Source: a virus
Length of the DNA: 60,621 bases
IMG/VR virus record: IMGVR_UViG_3300048930_000296
Span: 1 to 60,621 of that record
Reading direction: 5' to 3' (one strand)
The translations under genes and the position numbers were made by a program. Positions 9,128 to 16,683 of the stretch are shown here, one piece after another. Below the pieces are notes generated by a model. It was not told the origin of the DNA and made no database searches. It was given only the letters and a program-made list of their open reading frames with translations. Position 1 is the first letter of the stretch. Every line of letters begins with the position of its first letter.

Positions 9128-10083
9128 TACATGCGCATCCCGATAATGGCCCCGCGCAAGCGCTCGCCAAAGAACATTGTCGGTTCAGGGTATCTTGTAA
9201 AGTCCGCGTGCGTTGCAACACCAGCCAACAAGCTGAGCATCTTGATCTGGTAAGCGCCTTCAAACCCAAGACCGTCGACCGCGTAACCGGCGCCGCTTTC
9301 CAAGTCATCGTTCTCAGTTCGGAGCATACCGTTTCTGATGTAGACCCTTCCCGCCTTATCCGTGAAACCGTCCAAGCTTGCAAGCGCTTCGAAGAGCCTT
9401 GGGTCAATTGGGGTTGGCTTGGATTGAACGTCAAGAATCTTGGTAAGCTCTGGCCAAGTGGTTTCCAAGAGCTGCGTGCGGATCCACCGCCCGTCACTGT
9501 AATGGAATGTGACCGAGTTAGTGTCCATCTGGGCGTAAGTAGGTGGCTCATCAATCCGAAGCATTTCAGTGATTGCCACTTCGGGAATGTTGATTACTTC
9601 AGGAAAGTTTGCAGCCAGCCAATACTCAATCAGGCAGACGTTATTCGTAGCGAATGCTGATTGACCACGCAGAAGCACCCCGTTCGTCCACGGCCGAGAC
9701 GCATCATCTCCAATGAACGGTGAAATGACTTTCAGTGCGTTCAGCAGTGCTGCTCCGTCAAAGTCAACCCTTACACCAGCAGGTTCAACATGATGCGTTT
9801 CACCTTCAATGCAGTCAACAAAGACGTGAAACGGTCCACTTGAGATTTCAAGCTTGCCGTTCGCGCAGAACGTCATCGTCATAACATCCTTGCACCGGCT
9901 AATCGCCTTCACCAGCTTGTCAGCTTTCGGAATGCAATCAATGTCGCAATCAATTGGACTGCACAGTGCCAGAACGCCATTGTATGAACGGACAAAACCC
10001 CCTTCAATCCTGAAGTGCGTCATTGCGGGCATCAGATCGCGCTTGGCAACTGCACCCTGAACAAACTTCAACTCCTTCAGCAT
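9127..10083 (-). CDS. DNA polymerase sliding clamp (beta-clamp-like)
   Basis: 318 aa. The start ATG at 10083 has GGAG 8 nt upstream. The sequence has the layout of a divergent beta clamp: an SSGPFHVFVDCIEG strand pair, VDFDGAALLNALKVISPFIG and RPWTNGVLLRGQSAFATNN in the second domain. The same kind of protein accompanies family B polymerases in other siphoviruses. It probably confers processivity on the polymerase just downstream. Shorter than bacterial DnaN (about 366 aa). Confidence 0.75.
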   Translation of the reverse strand: MLKELKFVQGAVAKRDLMPAMTHFRIEGGFVRSYNGVLALCSPIDCDIDCIPKADKLVKAISRCKDVMTMTFCANGKLEISSGPFHVFVDCIEGETHHVEPAGVRVDFDGAALLNALKVISPFIGDDASRPWTNGVLLRGQSAFATNNVCLIEYWLAANFPEVINIPEVAITEMLRIDEPPTYAQMDTNSVTFHYSDGRWIRTQLLETTWPELTKILDVQSKPTPIDPRLFEALASLDGFTDKAGRVYIRNGMLRTENDDLESGAGYAVDGLGFEGAYQIKMLSLLAGVATHADFTRYPEPTMFFGERLRGAIIGMRM

Positions 10084-10205
10084 TGCTTGAACTCCAAAAC
10101 AATGCCAAAGCACGGGATCGGAAAGATGTAAAGCTTGCGCTTTTTCGAATCCCAGAACAACCCAATCCAGAAGTCATACCAGGCAAAGATTGGTCTAATT
10201 TTCAT
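10077..10205 (-). CDS. Small conserved phage protein (42 aa)
   Basis: The sequence starts MKIRPIFAWYDFWIGLFWD and ends in a strand-rich stretch IFPIPCFGIVLEF. I recall this WYD-x-W-x-G-x-(F/Y)WD pattern in many small phage proteins of unknown function. The start overlaps the dpdA stop (ATGA at 10205) and the end overlaps the sliding clamp start by 7 nt, so translational coupling supports it as a real gene. Confidence 0.8.
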   Translation of the reverse strand: MKIRPIFAWYDFWIGLFWDSKKRKLYIFPIPCFGIVLEFKQC

Positions 10206-11164
10206 CAGAACAGCTCCCTCACTTGCGCCTTGAAACGTTCATTTCCGGAAGCATTGATCATTGCGTTAACGACGCCGAACGCCCACAGGTTGTAAGCTGC
10301 TCGCGATTCATAGACAGAAGACAAGCGCTCGTAGGTGAACCCGTTCTCTTCCAACGTTCTGAACAGGTAATCTACTTCAACAGGCGACAGCGTTGTCATA
10401 TGCTGGTTTGCATCGTGCCTGCTTGGTGACTTCTCTGACACGTTGATTGGCCAGGCTGGTGCGTTTGCACTGACACCTGGCATAATAACCGAACCAAACG
10501 CCGCTGACTGGATCCAGGAAGATGAGTCGCAGCTATACCACGGATATTCATTCATAATGGGAACCGAGGTAATGCCGAACCCGTGAACCTTGAGTCTAGG
10601 GTTGCCCGAACCGTCAGTCAAGAACTTGTCCCAAATGCGGTCAAGCCAGACCATAAGTTGCTTCGTTGAGCTGCCAACCATACCGCCCAACGTGATGTAT
10701 TCGTAATTTCGAACGTAGTGTTCGAGGTAGCGTTCATCCTCACCAGCGTGGAAGCACGGAAGCGGACGCAGGTCCATTCCGTAATCCTCCTTGAAGCGCA
10801 TTTCCATTTCGTTCTGATTGCGCCAGGTCTGCAATGGGTCGCCAATACCGTCAAGGACAGACGCCATTATGTCATTGCCTTCAACGCGGATGATGTCAAG
10901 ATTGCGAACGATATAATCGCAATACTCCTTGACTGAAAGCTCAACCCCAAGCGAGTAGGCTGAGAACGCTCCGCTGTCCAGAAAGATGCGAGCTTTGTTG
11001 TTGCGCATATGATCGACGAAGCTCTGCTTGCCAACGTAATGCCAGGACTCAAGGATGTTGGGCAGTGTGGTCACAACATCCCTTTCACGTTCAGTCAGCT
11101 TGACATAACGGTTCATTCCCGGCATGTAACTGTTGGAATAGACCGCAGCCATGTAGATGTGCAA
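10205..11164 (-). CDS. dpdA: DpdA-type DNA 7-deazaguanine transglycosylase
   Basis: 319 aa, related to tRNA-guanine transglycosylases, expected to exchange guanine in DNA for a 7-deazaguanine base. Key segments are FLDSGAFSAY (candidate nucleophile D63), PCFHAGEDERYLEHY (137-150), ITLGGMVGSS (157-166) and HGFGITSVP then CDSSSW (194-217). The likely start is TTG at 11164, which has AGGAG about 6 nt upstream and keeps the conserved opening HIYMAAVYS; an ATG at 11152 is the alternative. It is separated from folE by 148 nt, unlike the rest of the cluster, whose genes overlap. Confidence 0.85.
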   Translation of the reverse strand: MHIYMAAVYSNSYMPGMNRYVKLTERERDVVTTLPNILESWHYVGKQSFVDHMRNNKARIFLDSGAFSAYSLGVELSVKEYCDYIVRNLDIIRVEGNDIMASVLDGIGDPLQTWRNQNEMEMRFKEDYGMDLRPLPCFHAGEDERYLEHYVRNYEYITLGGMVGSSTKQLMVWLDRIWDKFLTDGSGNPRLKVHGFGITSVPIMNEYPWYSCDSSSWIQSAAFGSVIMPGVSANAPAWPINVSEKSPSRHDANQHMTTLSPVEVDYLFRTLEENGFTYERLSSVYESRAAYNLWAFGVVNAMINASGNERFKAQVRELF

Positions 11165-11312
11165 TTTTGGCTCCTAACCATGCGGCTGTTATCGATGCCG
11201 ACCGCCGACCACCCTCGCCCCTCGCTCACGGTTGTGGGGACCGACCGCCGGTTGCTATCCGGAGTTCCAGAAGTGCTACCGCTGGAACCCCTGCACTTTA
11301 ACAGCCCCTGGC

Positions 11313-11942
11313 TCAGCGTGCAAGCTGCAAAAATTCGGCACGCACGATAGGGTCATCGCGGAAGATTCCGCGCGTGGCTGACGTCACCGTGTGGTGCCCT
11401 TGCTGGCAGACCCCGCGCGATTCCATGCACAGATGCCGCGCTTTGATAACCACAGCGGCGCCGAGCGGTTCCAGGTGCGTCATCAGTGCATCAACAACCT
11501 GACACGTCAGACGCTCTTGCACTTGGAGCCTGCGGGCATACACTTCAAGCAGCCTGGACAGCTTGCTCAAACCCACAATCTTTCCCTTCGGCAGATACGC
11601 GATGGTTGCGGTGCCGAAGATTGGCGCCATGTGGTGTTCACAGTGGGAGTAAAATGGGATGTCTTTCACCATCACCATCTCGTCAACACCCTCAGCACCA
11701 TCTTCGAAGGTCTTCAGAATGTCTGCCGGGTCAACACCGTAGCCAGAAGTCCAGAACTCCCAAGCTTTGGCAACGCGGTCGGGTGTCTCTTCAAGACCCT
11801 GCCTGACGTCTTCACTGTCAGGCACCTGTTCAATTGCACGAATTAGGGCACTGGCAGCGACTGCAAGCTGCCCCCGGCGGCTCAAGGACGTGTCGAGTTT
11901 CATGTTGGCCAGTTGGTCCAGGGCTTCACGCAGCTTGCTCAT
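11313..11942 (-). CDS. folE: GTP cyclohydrolase I (FolE)
   Basis: 209 aa, usual family length. It converts GTP to dihydroneopterin triphosphate, the first step of 7-deazaguanine synthesis. Zinc ligands are visible as C101 and H104 (SHCEHHMAPIFG) and C172 (ARHLCMESRGV). The C-terminal GHHTVTSATRGIF is typical. The start overlaps the queD stop by 4 nt (ATGA). Here it feeds DNA modification rather than folate, judging by its neighbours. Confidence 0.95.
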   Translation of the reverse strand: MSKLREALDQLANMKLDTSLSRRGQLAVAASALIRAIEQVPDSEDVRQGLEETPDRVAKAWEFWTSGYGVDPADILKTFEDGAEGVDEMVMVKDIPFYSHCEHHMAPIFGTATIAYLPKGKIVGLSKLSRLLEVYARRLQVQERLTCQVVDALMTHLEPLGAAVVIKARHLCMESRGVCQQGHHTVTSATRGIFRDDPIVRAEFLQLAR

Positions 11943-12394
11943 TTCTTGTCTCCGGTGTAGGTTGCTGAATTCGCGCCGTGCTCACGGACGGTCACGTGGT
12001 GCATACGCACGCGGGGCGCGTATCCGTAGTCGGCAAGCCACACTTCAGCAGCTTCGTAAACTAGCTTCGCAAATGCTTCGCAACCCGTTGCTTCGACAAC
12101 GATCACATCCGCCAGTCCCATGCCAGACAAGCTGCACAGGAAGTCCTTCTGCGGATCGTCGTCGGCCACCAGAAGCTTGTGATCGAAGGTGCGCTCGAGC
12201 TGTCCCTTGAACGACTTCAGAGACCCAAAGTCGACAACCCAATTGCGTTCGTCCAGCTCGTCCGCCTCAAACTCAAGGTGAACCGAAAGGGCGTAGCCAT
12301 GCAGCAAGTGGCAGTGGCTCTGCGCCTTCCATTGGCGGAAGCACGCCGAAAGGCCAATCTCATGGCCATACGTCTTCGACGACCTGTAGGTCAT
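11939..12394 (-). CDS. queD: 6-carboxytetrahydropterin synthase (QueD)
   Basis: 151 aa. It makes 6-carboxy-tetrahydropterin from dihydroneopterin triphosphate. The active-site segment is FRQWKAQSHCHLLHGYALSV, with candidate catalytic C28 and H32. The canonical HGH zinc motif reads HGY here and the usual early AAH reads ACF; I recall this FRQW-SHC-HGY variant as a recognised phage/proteobacterial subtype, so activity is still expected. DHKLL (71-75) and REHG (137-140) match the family. The start overlaps the upstream fusion gene stop (ATGA). Confidence 0.88.
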   Translation of the reverse strand: MTYRSSKTYGHEIGLSACFRQWKAQSHCHLLHGYALSVHLEFEADELDERNWVVDFGSLKSFKGQLERTFDHKLLVADDDPQKDFLCSLSGMGLADVIVVEATGCEAFAKLVYEAAEVWLADYGYAPRVRMHHVTVREHGANSATYTGDKK

Positions 12395-13374
12395 ACTTTC
12401 ATCACTCCAATCAGGAAATCAAGGTTCTTTTGGTGGGTCAGGCAGTCGTCGGGGTCCCGCGTGTGGACGAACTTCGGATAGTGGCGTTCGGTCGCAAGCG
12501 CAGGAACCAGAAATGTCCGAAGTTCAGGATGCGGGTCACGTTTCAACATGACCGAGCTCACCGCGTTGAAGGTGTTTCCGCCGTGCCGAAGATAGATGAC
12601 GATCCGCTCATAGGACGCGCCGTAGGTATCAAGCCAGTCTTTGAACCGACGCTTGATTGCCGAGATGTGGTAATCCTTGACCTCAGGGGTGCAAAGGTCC
12701 CCGTTCCAGTCGTAGGCGTTGAACGGGTATTCCATCTCAGCAGACGCCGGAATGATACCGGCGTTCGAAATATGGATGTAGTCGCAGACAGGCAACATCT
12801 TGGCTTCGTGCAGTGCCTTGCGAATAGACGTGTGGATGAACGACTTGCTGTAGGGCTTCGCGTGTGAACAGATCGTCATGAAGGCTGTAGGCTTTTCGAT
12901 TTTGCGCCGATGCCAGACACCTCTCCAGGCGTCTTCGAACATGTCCACGTAAACCTTGCCCACGCCCGCAAAATAGGGCTTCGGGTTGTGGCTGCTGAAG
13001 AACTTGTCACGTTCGAAATCCGCAGGACCTTTCTTCTGGGATTCGGTGTGTATCAACGCCAGGATACGTTGCGGATTGTCGTCCCAACGGATAGCTTCAT
13101 CTCCGATGTAAAAATCAAAGCTTGCTTTGCCGCTCTCTGTTGGGTAAGGTGACCGATTGATCCCCATAAAATAGTCAATCAAGTGGTAGCGTTTCAACCA
13201 CTGCTTGACCACATAGTCAGCTCGACAGCTCCAAGCGTAGAGCATATGCCCGCGCGTGAACAACTCAACAACCAGCGCAGCCATCTTGGTGTTCGGTTCC
13301 GGGATCACATCACCGCCAGCCCAGCTACCGCCTTTGGCAAGCGTGCCGTCGATGTCAATTCCAATGACTGCCAT
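12391..13374 (-). CDS. HAD-type phosphatase fused to an ArcS-core-like (DUF5591-like) domain
   Basis: 327 aa with two parts. Residues 1-110 look like a HAD hydrolase: DIDGT (7-11, nucleophile D7), S49 in YAWSCR, and GDEAIRWDD (91-99). Residues about 135-327 contain ICSHAKPYSKSFIH (168-181), SNAGIIPASAEMEYPFNAYD (203-222) and a helical end. CxxxKPYSKS followed by (S/G)IIP and YP-x-x-YD is the pattern of the archaeosine synthase ArcS core, which attacks the nitrile of preQ0 in archaeal tRNA. The start ATG at 13374 overlaps the aminotransferase stop (TAATG). Reaction unknown; the domain reading is from motifs only. Confidence 0.65.
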   Translation of the reverse strand: MAVIGIDIDGTLAKGGSWAGGDVIPEPNTKMAALVVELFTRGHMLYAWSCRADYVVKQWLKRYHLIDYFMGINRSPYPTESGKASFDFYIGDEAIRWDDNPQRILALIHTESQKKGPADFERDKFFSSHNPKPYFAGVGKVYVDMFEDAWRGVWHRRKIEKPTAFMTICSHAKPYSKSFIHTSIRKALHEAKMLPVCDYIHISNAGIIPASAEMEYPFNAYDWNGDLCTPEVKDYHISAIKRRFKDWLDTYGASYERIVIYLRHGGNTFNAVSSVMLKRDPHPELRTFLVPALATERHYPKFVHTRDPDDCLTHQKNLDFLIGVMKV

Positions 13375-14396
13375 TACGCCCACTCCCCTGCTTTGATCAT
13401 TACCGTGCGAAGCGTTTCAAGCTGCTCATCGGTTGTGTAGAAGTTCGGCCCGAGCCTGAGAACATTCCCGTGCCACGATGCAACGATATTTTCGCGCTCA
13501 AAGACGCTGCGCACTGATGAGCTTGGCAGCGTCAGATCCCTGAAGGCCAGCGCACCATAGACGCGGCCGAACCTGTATTGCCTCAGAAAGTTCTCAACCC
13601 GAAGAACCCTGTTGTTGAGTTCATCCTCATGCCACATCAGGTAATCAAGAACGTTCAGCGCGATGCTTGCGCAGAGATTGTTCCCGCCCCCGGTTGTATT
13701 CCAACCGATGGAAATCTTGTCGTTGAGCTTTTCTGAGATGCCCAGGACTGCCAGCGGTGCACCTTGCGCAAGACCTTTCCCGCTGACAATCATGTCCGCA
13801 TTGCGGGAAAGGAAACGCTCACCGCAACGGCCGAAGCCGGTGATCATCTCGTCGGCAACCAGGAGCGCTCCACGCTCATCACAGAGCTTGCGCATCTTGA
13901 TTGGACTGTTCCAGGTTCCGTCCCAACCCGAGACAGGTTCGTAAATCAGAACGTCAAAATGTTGCTTCGGGGCATCGGGGTGCAAGTCAAGTTCAACAAC
14001 CCCCATCGGGTTGCCCCATTCGATGTCATAGCGAATCCCAGCCATGGACAGGGACTTCCCGTGAAAGCTTCCAGGAAGAACCGCCACGATAGGCCGGCGC
14101 CCAAGGTGCAATGCTGCAACCTGGATTGCACGTTCGATTGCCTCTGCTCCGGTGTTGAGCAGCTTCCAGGTGAAGCCCGGCTTGTATTCAGCAAGCTTGG
14201 CGCGCAACTGCTCAGCTGCCAGCGAAGGCCGGTCGTAGCTATTCAGCAGCCCATTTGCCTCCACATCGTTCAGCGCTTGCCTGACAGGAAGTGACCCGTG
14301 CCCAAGCGAGACATTCAGAATCCCGCTCAGCATGTCAAGCCATTCGTTGCCCATTTCATCGTAGAGGTAAGACCCTCTTGCACCGCAGACTTTCAT
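13374..14396 (-). CDS. PLP-dependent class III aminotransferase in the 7-deazaguanine cluster
   Basis: 340 aa, short for the family (usually about 400-450, because the N-terminal arm is reduced). Motifs: NTGAEAIERAI (81-91), GSFHGKSLSMAG (109-120), ADEMITGFGRCG (181-192) with PLP-ring Asp182, and SGKGLAQGAPLA (205-216) with candidate Schiff-base Lys207. It resembles glutamate-1-semialdehyde or omega-amino acid aminotransferases. Such an enzyme has no place in standard queuosine-precursor synthesis. The start overlaps the queC stop (ATGA at 14396). Its substrate is not evident from sequence. Confidence 0.85.
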   Translation of the reverse strand: MKVCGARGSYLYDEMGNEWLDMLSGILNVSLGHGSLPVRQALNDVEANGLLNSYDRPSLAAEQLRAKLAEYKPGFTWKLLNTGAEAIERAIQVAALHLGRRPIVAVLPGSFHGKSLSMAGIRYDIEWGNPMGVVELDLHPDAPKQHFDVLIYEPVSGWDGTWNSPIKMRKLCDERGALLVADEMITGFGRCGERFLSRNADMIVSGKGLAQGAPLAVLGISEKLNDKISIGWNTTGGGNNLCASIALNVLDYLMWHEDELNNRVLRVENFLRQYRFGRVYGALAFRDLTLPSSSVRSVFERENIVASWHGNVLRLGPNFYTTDEQLETLRTVMIKAGEWA

Positions 14397-15178
14397 CACA
14401 GAACGAACCCCGCTTCCTCGAGCGCGGCAGCGCTGTAGTTGTCAGTCGCAGGCAGAGGCATCAAACCTTCCCGCCATGCGCGAACCACAAGCGGGTCTGG
14501 CCTGCCAGCTTCCTCGAACCCGGCAGCGCGCAGGACGTTGGCATGGTTCATATCCGTTGGCGGATACTTCCCGTCATAGCTGGTATGGCTGTAGGCAAGC
14601 GCAGCCCAGCAAGCGGGGTTCGCAAACGCCATGTGGACCGTCTGCGCCTTGGTGGCGTTCATCAGCGGAGTGATGATGCGGATGGCGCTCTCCGGATCCC
14701 TGTGGTCATGTCCGAGTGCCTTGTTGATGTAGTCTTCGGTTGCCCGGATGAACACCTCGCGGCAGTCGTCATAGTTCGCATTGTCCATCTGACAGACACC
14801 TGTGATGATATCGGCGCCGCCAAGCGCTTCCGCACGGTTTGCCGCGATGGTCAGGAACAGCGCATTGCGCATCGGAACAAACGTCAGCTCGCGACGGTTG
14901 CCGATCACTTCTTCCATTTGCTGCGCGTCGCTGTAGCGCTCAAGTTCGTTGTTGCTGGTGAGCGGGCTGGTGCTGACAAGACAGTTGGGCACGTCAACAA
15001 TTTCATGCGTCCGCACCCCCGCCATTTCAGCGACCTTCACCGCAGCGCTGAGCTCAATGCGGTGCCGCTGACCGTAGTCAAACGTGATTGCATGAACCTC
15101 ACTGTAGAACTCGCGTGCCCAAAACAGGCACGTCGTCGAATCCTGTCCGCCCGAAAGGACAACAAGCGCTCTCTTCAT
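14396..15178 (-). CDS. queC: QueC-like 7-cyano-7-deazaguanine synthase lacking the zinc cysteines
   Basis: 260 aa, start ATG at 15178 overlapping the queE stop (ATGA). The ATP pyrophosphatase loop is VLSGGQDSTT (8-17), followed by FDYGQRH (33-39), FVPMRN (100-105) and DDCREVF (137-143). Standard QueC has four zinc-binding cysteines near the C-terminus. The equivalent stretch here (about 197-222, SHTSYDGKYPPTDMNHANVL) has none; the nearest cysteine is C190. QueC normally turns CDG into preQ0 through an amide; this variant may stop at, or branch from, an adenylated or amide intermediate. Confidence 0.85.
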   Translation of the reverse strand: MKRALVVLSGGQDSTTCLFWAREFYSEVHAITFDYGQRHRIELSAAVKVAEMAGVRTHEIVDVPNCLVSTSPLTSNNELERYSDAQQMEEVIGNRRELTFVPMRNALFLTIAANRAEALGGADIITGVCQMDNANYDDCREVFIRATEDYINKALGHDHRDPESAIRIITPLMNATKAQTVHMAFANPACWAALAYSHTSYDGKYPPTDMNHANVLRAAGFEEAGRPDPLVVRAWREGLMPLPATDNYSAAALEEAGFVL

Positions 15179-15909
15179 CACTCTACTCCGATGATCTTGT
15201 GGATTTGCAGTTGCATGATGTATCCGTGCTTCATACACGAATCGCGAACAGCCATGACGTTCCTTGCGTTCTCTGCAGTGTTCTTCGCGTCCATGGGCTG
15301 AAGATAGATAGGCCTATCCCACCAGTCTGGCGGTCGAGCGACACACGGATTGGCGCTGTGCATCAGCGCAGTGGCGGGCAACCCGTCATCGAGCATGTTC
15401 TGAGCTTCCATGACATACTTGACGCAACAAGCTTGCTGCCAAATCTCGTGATGCACCTTACCCGACTTGGGACTGCATACGATGTAGACTCCGGTCCGCA
15501 TACTCGGAACGGTGTTATATCCGTATTGCAACGGTGAAGGGGGAAGTGTCCCGTTCGTTTCAACCTGGACATAATAGCCGCTGTATTCGAGCAGCTCGAG
15601 AAGCCTGGTCAAATTCTGCCTGTAGGGTTCACCCCCGGTGATGACCACAAGGCCGCGCCTCCAATAGTGAGGACGCCAAAGATCGTTGACTTCTTCCAGG
15701 ATTGCGCCTGGCCCCATCAGCTTTCGCCCGCTGGTGTATTCGGTGTCACATGCAGGGCATTGGAGGTTGCATCCAGCGAGGCGCACAAAGACGCACGGGG
15801 TCCCACAGAAAGGACCTTCACCTTGGATGGTAACAAAAATCGAATGCACATCGAGCATCCCGTCTGGACGGTCAACACGCTTTTCGATTGGCTGGTCGTT
15901 GAGCTTCAT
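15178..15909 (-). CDS. queE: 7-carboxy-7-deazaguanine synthase (QueE), radical SAM
   Basis: 243 aa. It converts 6-carboxy-tetrahydropterin to 7-carboxy-7-deazaguanine (CDG). The iron-sulfur/SAM motif is C47-x3-C51-x2-C54 (GCNLQCPACDTEYT), preceded by SIFVTIQGEGPFCGTPCVFV and followed by VVITGGEPYRQN (TGGEP at 91-95). The start has a strong GGAGG site. First gene of the overlapping queE-queC-aminotransferase-fusion-queD-folE run, and probably the entry point for translation of that run. Confidence 0.95.
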   Translation of the reverse strand: MKLNDQPIEKRVDRPDGMLDVHSIFVTIQGEGPFCGTPCVFVRLAGCNLQCPACDTEYTSGRKLMGPGAILEEVNDLWRPHYWRRGLVVITGGEPYRQNLTRLLELLEYSGYYVQVETNGTLPPSPLQYGYNTVPSMRTGVYIVCSPKSGKVHHEIWQQACCVKYVMEAQNMLDDGLPATALMHSANPCVARPPDWWDRPIYLQPMDAKNTAENARNVMAVRDSCMKHGYIMQLQIHKIIGVE

Positions 15910-15960
15910 AAGCCCTCCGGAGGTTTCTAACGCATCGCGCTAGGAGGTTTCGGGGGAGGT

Positions 15961-15993
15961 TGCGTCCCCGCCCAGCAAGGTAGCGGGGACGCA
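15961..15993 (-). terminator. Strong hairpin upstream of queE
   Basis: Perfect 11-bp inverted repeat TGCGTCCCCGC (15961-15971) with GCGGGGACGCA (15983-15993), 11-nt loop. It lies between the Ala/Lys-rich gene and queE, both leftward. No T-run follows on the minus strand, so it may act as a terminator for the upstream gene or as an RNA stability or attenuation element for the que operon. No preQ1 riboswitch consensus was recognised in the leader. Confidence 0.5.
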
Positions 15994-16036
15994 GGCCGGT
16001 AGCGGGGTTGGCCCTTGATGAACCAACCCGTGCCAG

Positions 16037-16591
16037 TTACTCAGCAGCCGCGGGCTCGGGAGCCACCGGAGCGGCCGGCGCAGCGGGCTTCGGAGCAGCG
16101 ATGCGGCCGGTCACGCCGTAGAACTTCCGCCAGCGCGCATACTCGGCGCGAACGTTCGCTTCGTTCAGACCGCGCGCCCGCGCGATTTCCATCGACTCGC
16201 CGATCGACGCGGTGCTCTGGTTGCGCTGCGACACCTCGTCGAAGATCGCCCAGGCCTGGCCACACAGGGTTTCGGGCTTCGGCCGGCGCACCCCGTTCGC
16301 TTCAGGCATCTTGTTCGCTTCCTTGGCAGCCAGCGCAGCGGCCTTCGCATCAGCCTTGGCCTGCTCCTTGGCAGCTTTCTCCGCCGCCTTGGCAGCCTTG
16401 GCAGCTTCGGCTTCCGCAGCCTTGGCAGCTTTCTGGGCTTCCTTCTCGGCAGCCTTCTGCGCCTTGGCAGCAGCCTTCTCAGCGTCCTTCGCTGCCTTCT
16501 CGGCAGCTTTGTCGGCAGCAGCCTGCGAGGCAGCAGCAGCCCTCACAGCGGCTTCATTAACCGCCGGAGCGGCCTCGGTATTCGTGTCCAT
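16037..16591 (-). CDS. Ala/Lys-rich histone-like DNA-binding protein
   Basis: 184 aa. Residues 5-100 are almost entirely Ala, Lys and Glu in AAEKAAK-type repeats, predicted to be a long helix or coiled coil similar in composition to histone H1 tails. A compact C-terminal domain (about 105-165) has RPKPETLCGQAWAIFDE and a YARWRKFYGV end. A proline/alanine tail follows. I recall this C-terminal domain in other phage proteins near DNA metabolism genes. Likely a DNA-binding or nucleoid-shaping protein. The start has GGAGAG upstream. Confidence 0.6.
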   Translation of the reverse strand: MDTNTEAAPAVNEAAVRAAAASQAAADKAAEKAAKDAEKAAAKAQKAAEKEAQKAAKAAEAEAAKAAKAAEKAAKEQAKADAKAAALAAKEANKMPEANGVRRPKPETLCGQAWAIFDEVSQRNQSTASIGESMEIARARGLNEANVRAEYARWRKFYGVTGRIAAPKPAAPAAPVAPEPAAAE

Positions 16592-16637
16592 CGTATCTCT
16601 CCTTCAGGGTTAATGCCCACGCGGGCAGCGGTTCGTT

Positions 16638-16675
16638 ACGTTAGCACCCCTGCGGGCAATTACAAGGGCGAATTT
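16638..16675 (-). promoter_or_regulatory. Candidate promoter for the Ala/Lys-rich gene and que operon
   Basis: On the minus strand CCCTTGTAATTG gives a -35 TTGTAA (16670-16675), then a 16-nt spacer and TGC-TAACGT (-10 at 16638-16643). The CCCTTGTAATTG block recurs at the promoter near 35650. Confidence 0.5.
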
Positions 16676-16683
16676 TAGAAAAC

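Noticed and set aside
14291-15301. 336-codon plus-strand open frame opposite queC
   Set aside because: Antisense shadow of queC; no ribosome site or recognisable protein pattern.
15910-16036. preQ1 riboswitch upstream of queE
   Set aside because: The short stem-loop with an A-rich tail and pseudoknot pattern was not found; only a GC hairpin and CCTCC repeats are present.
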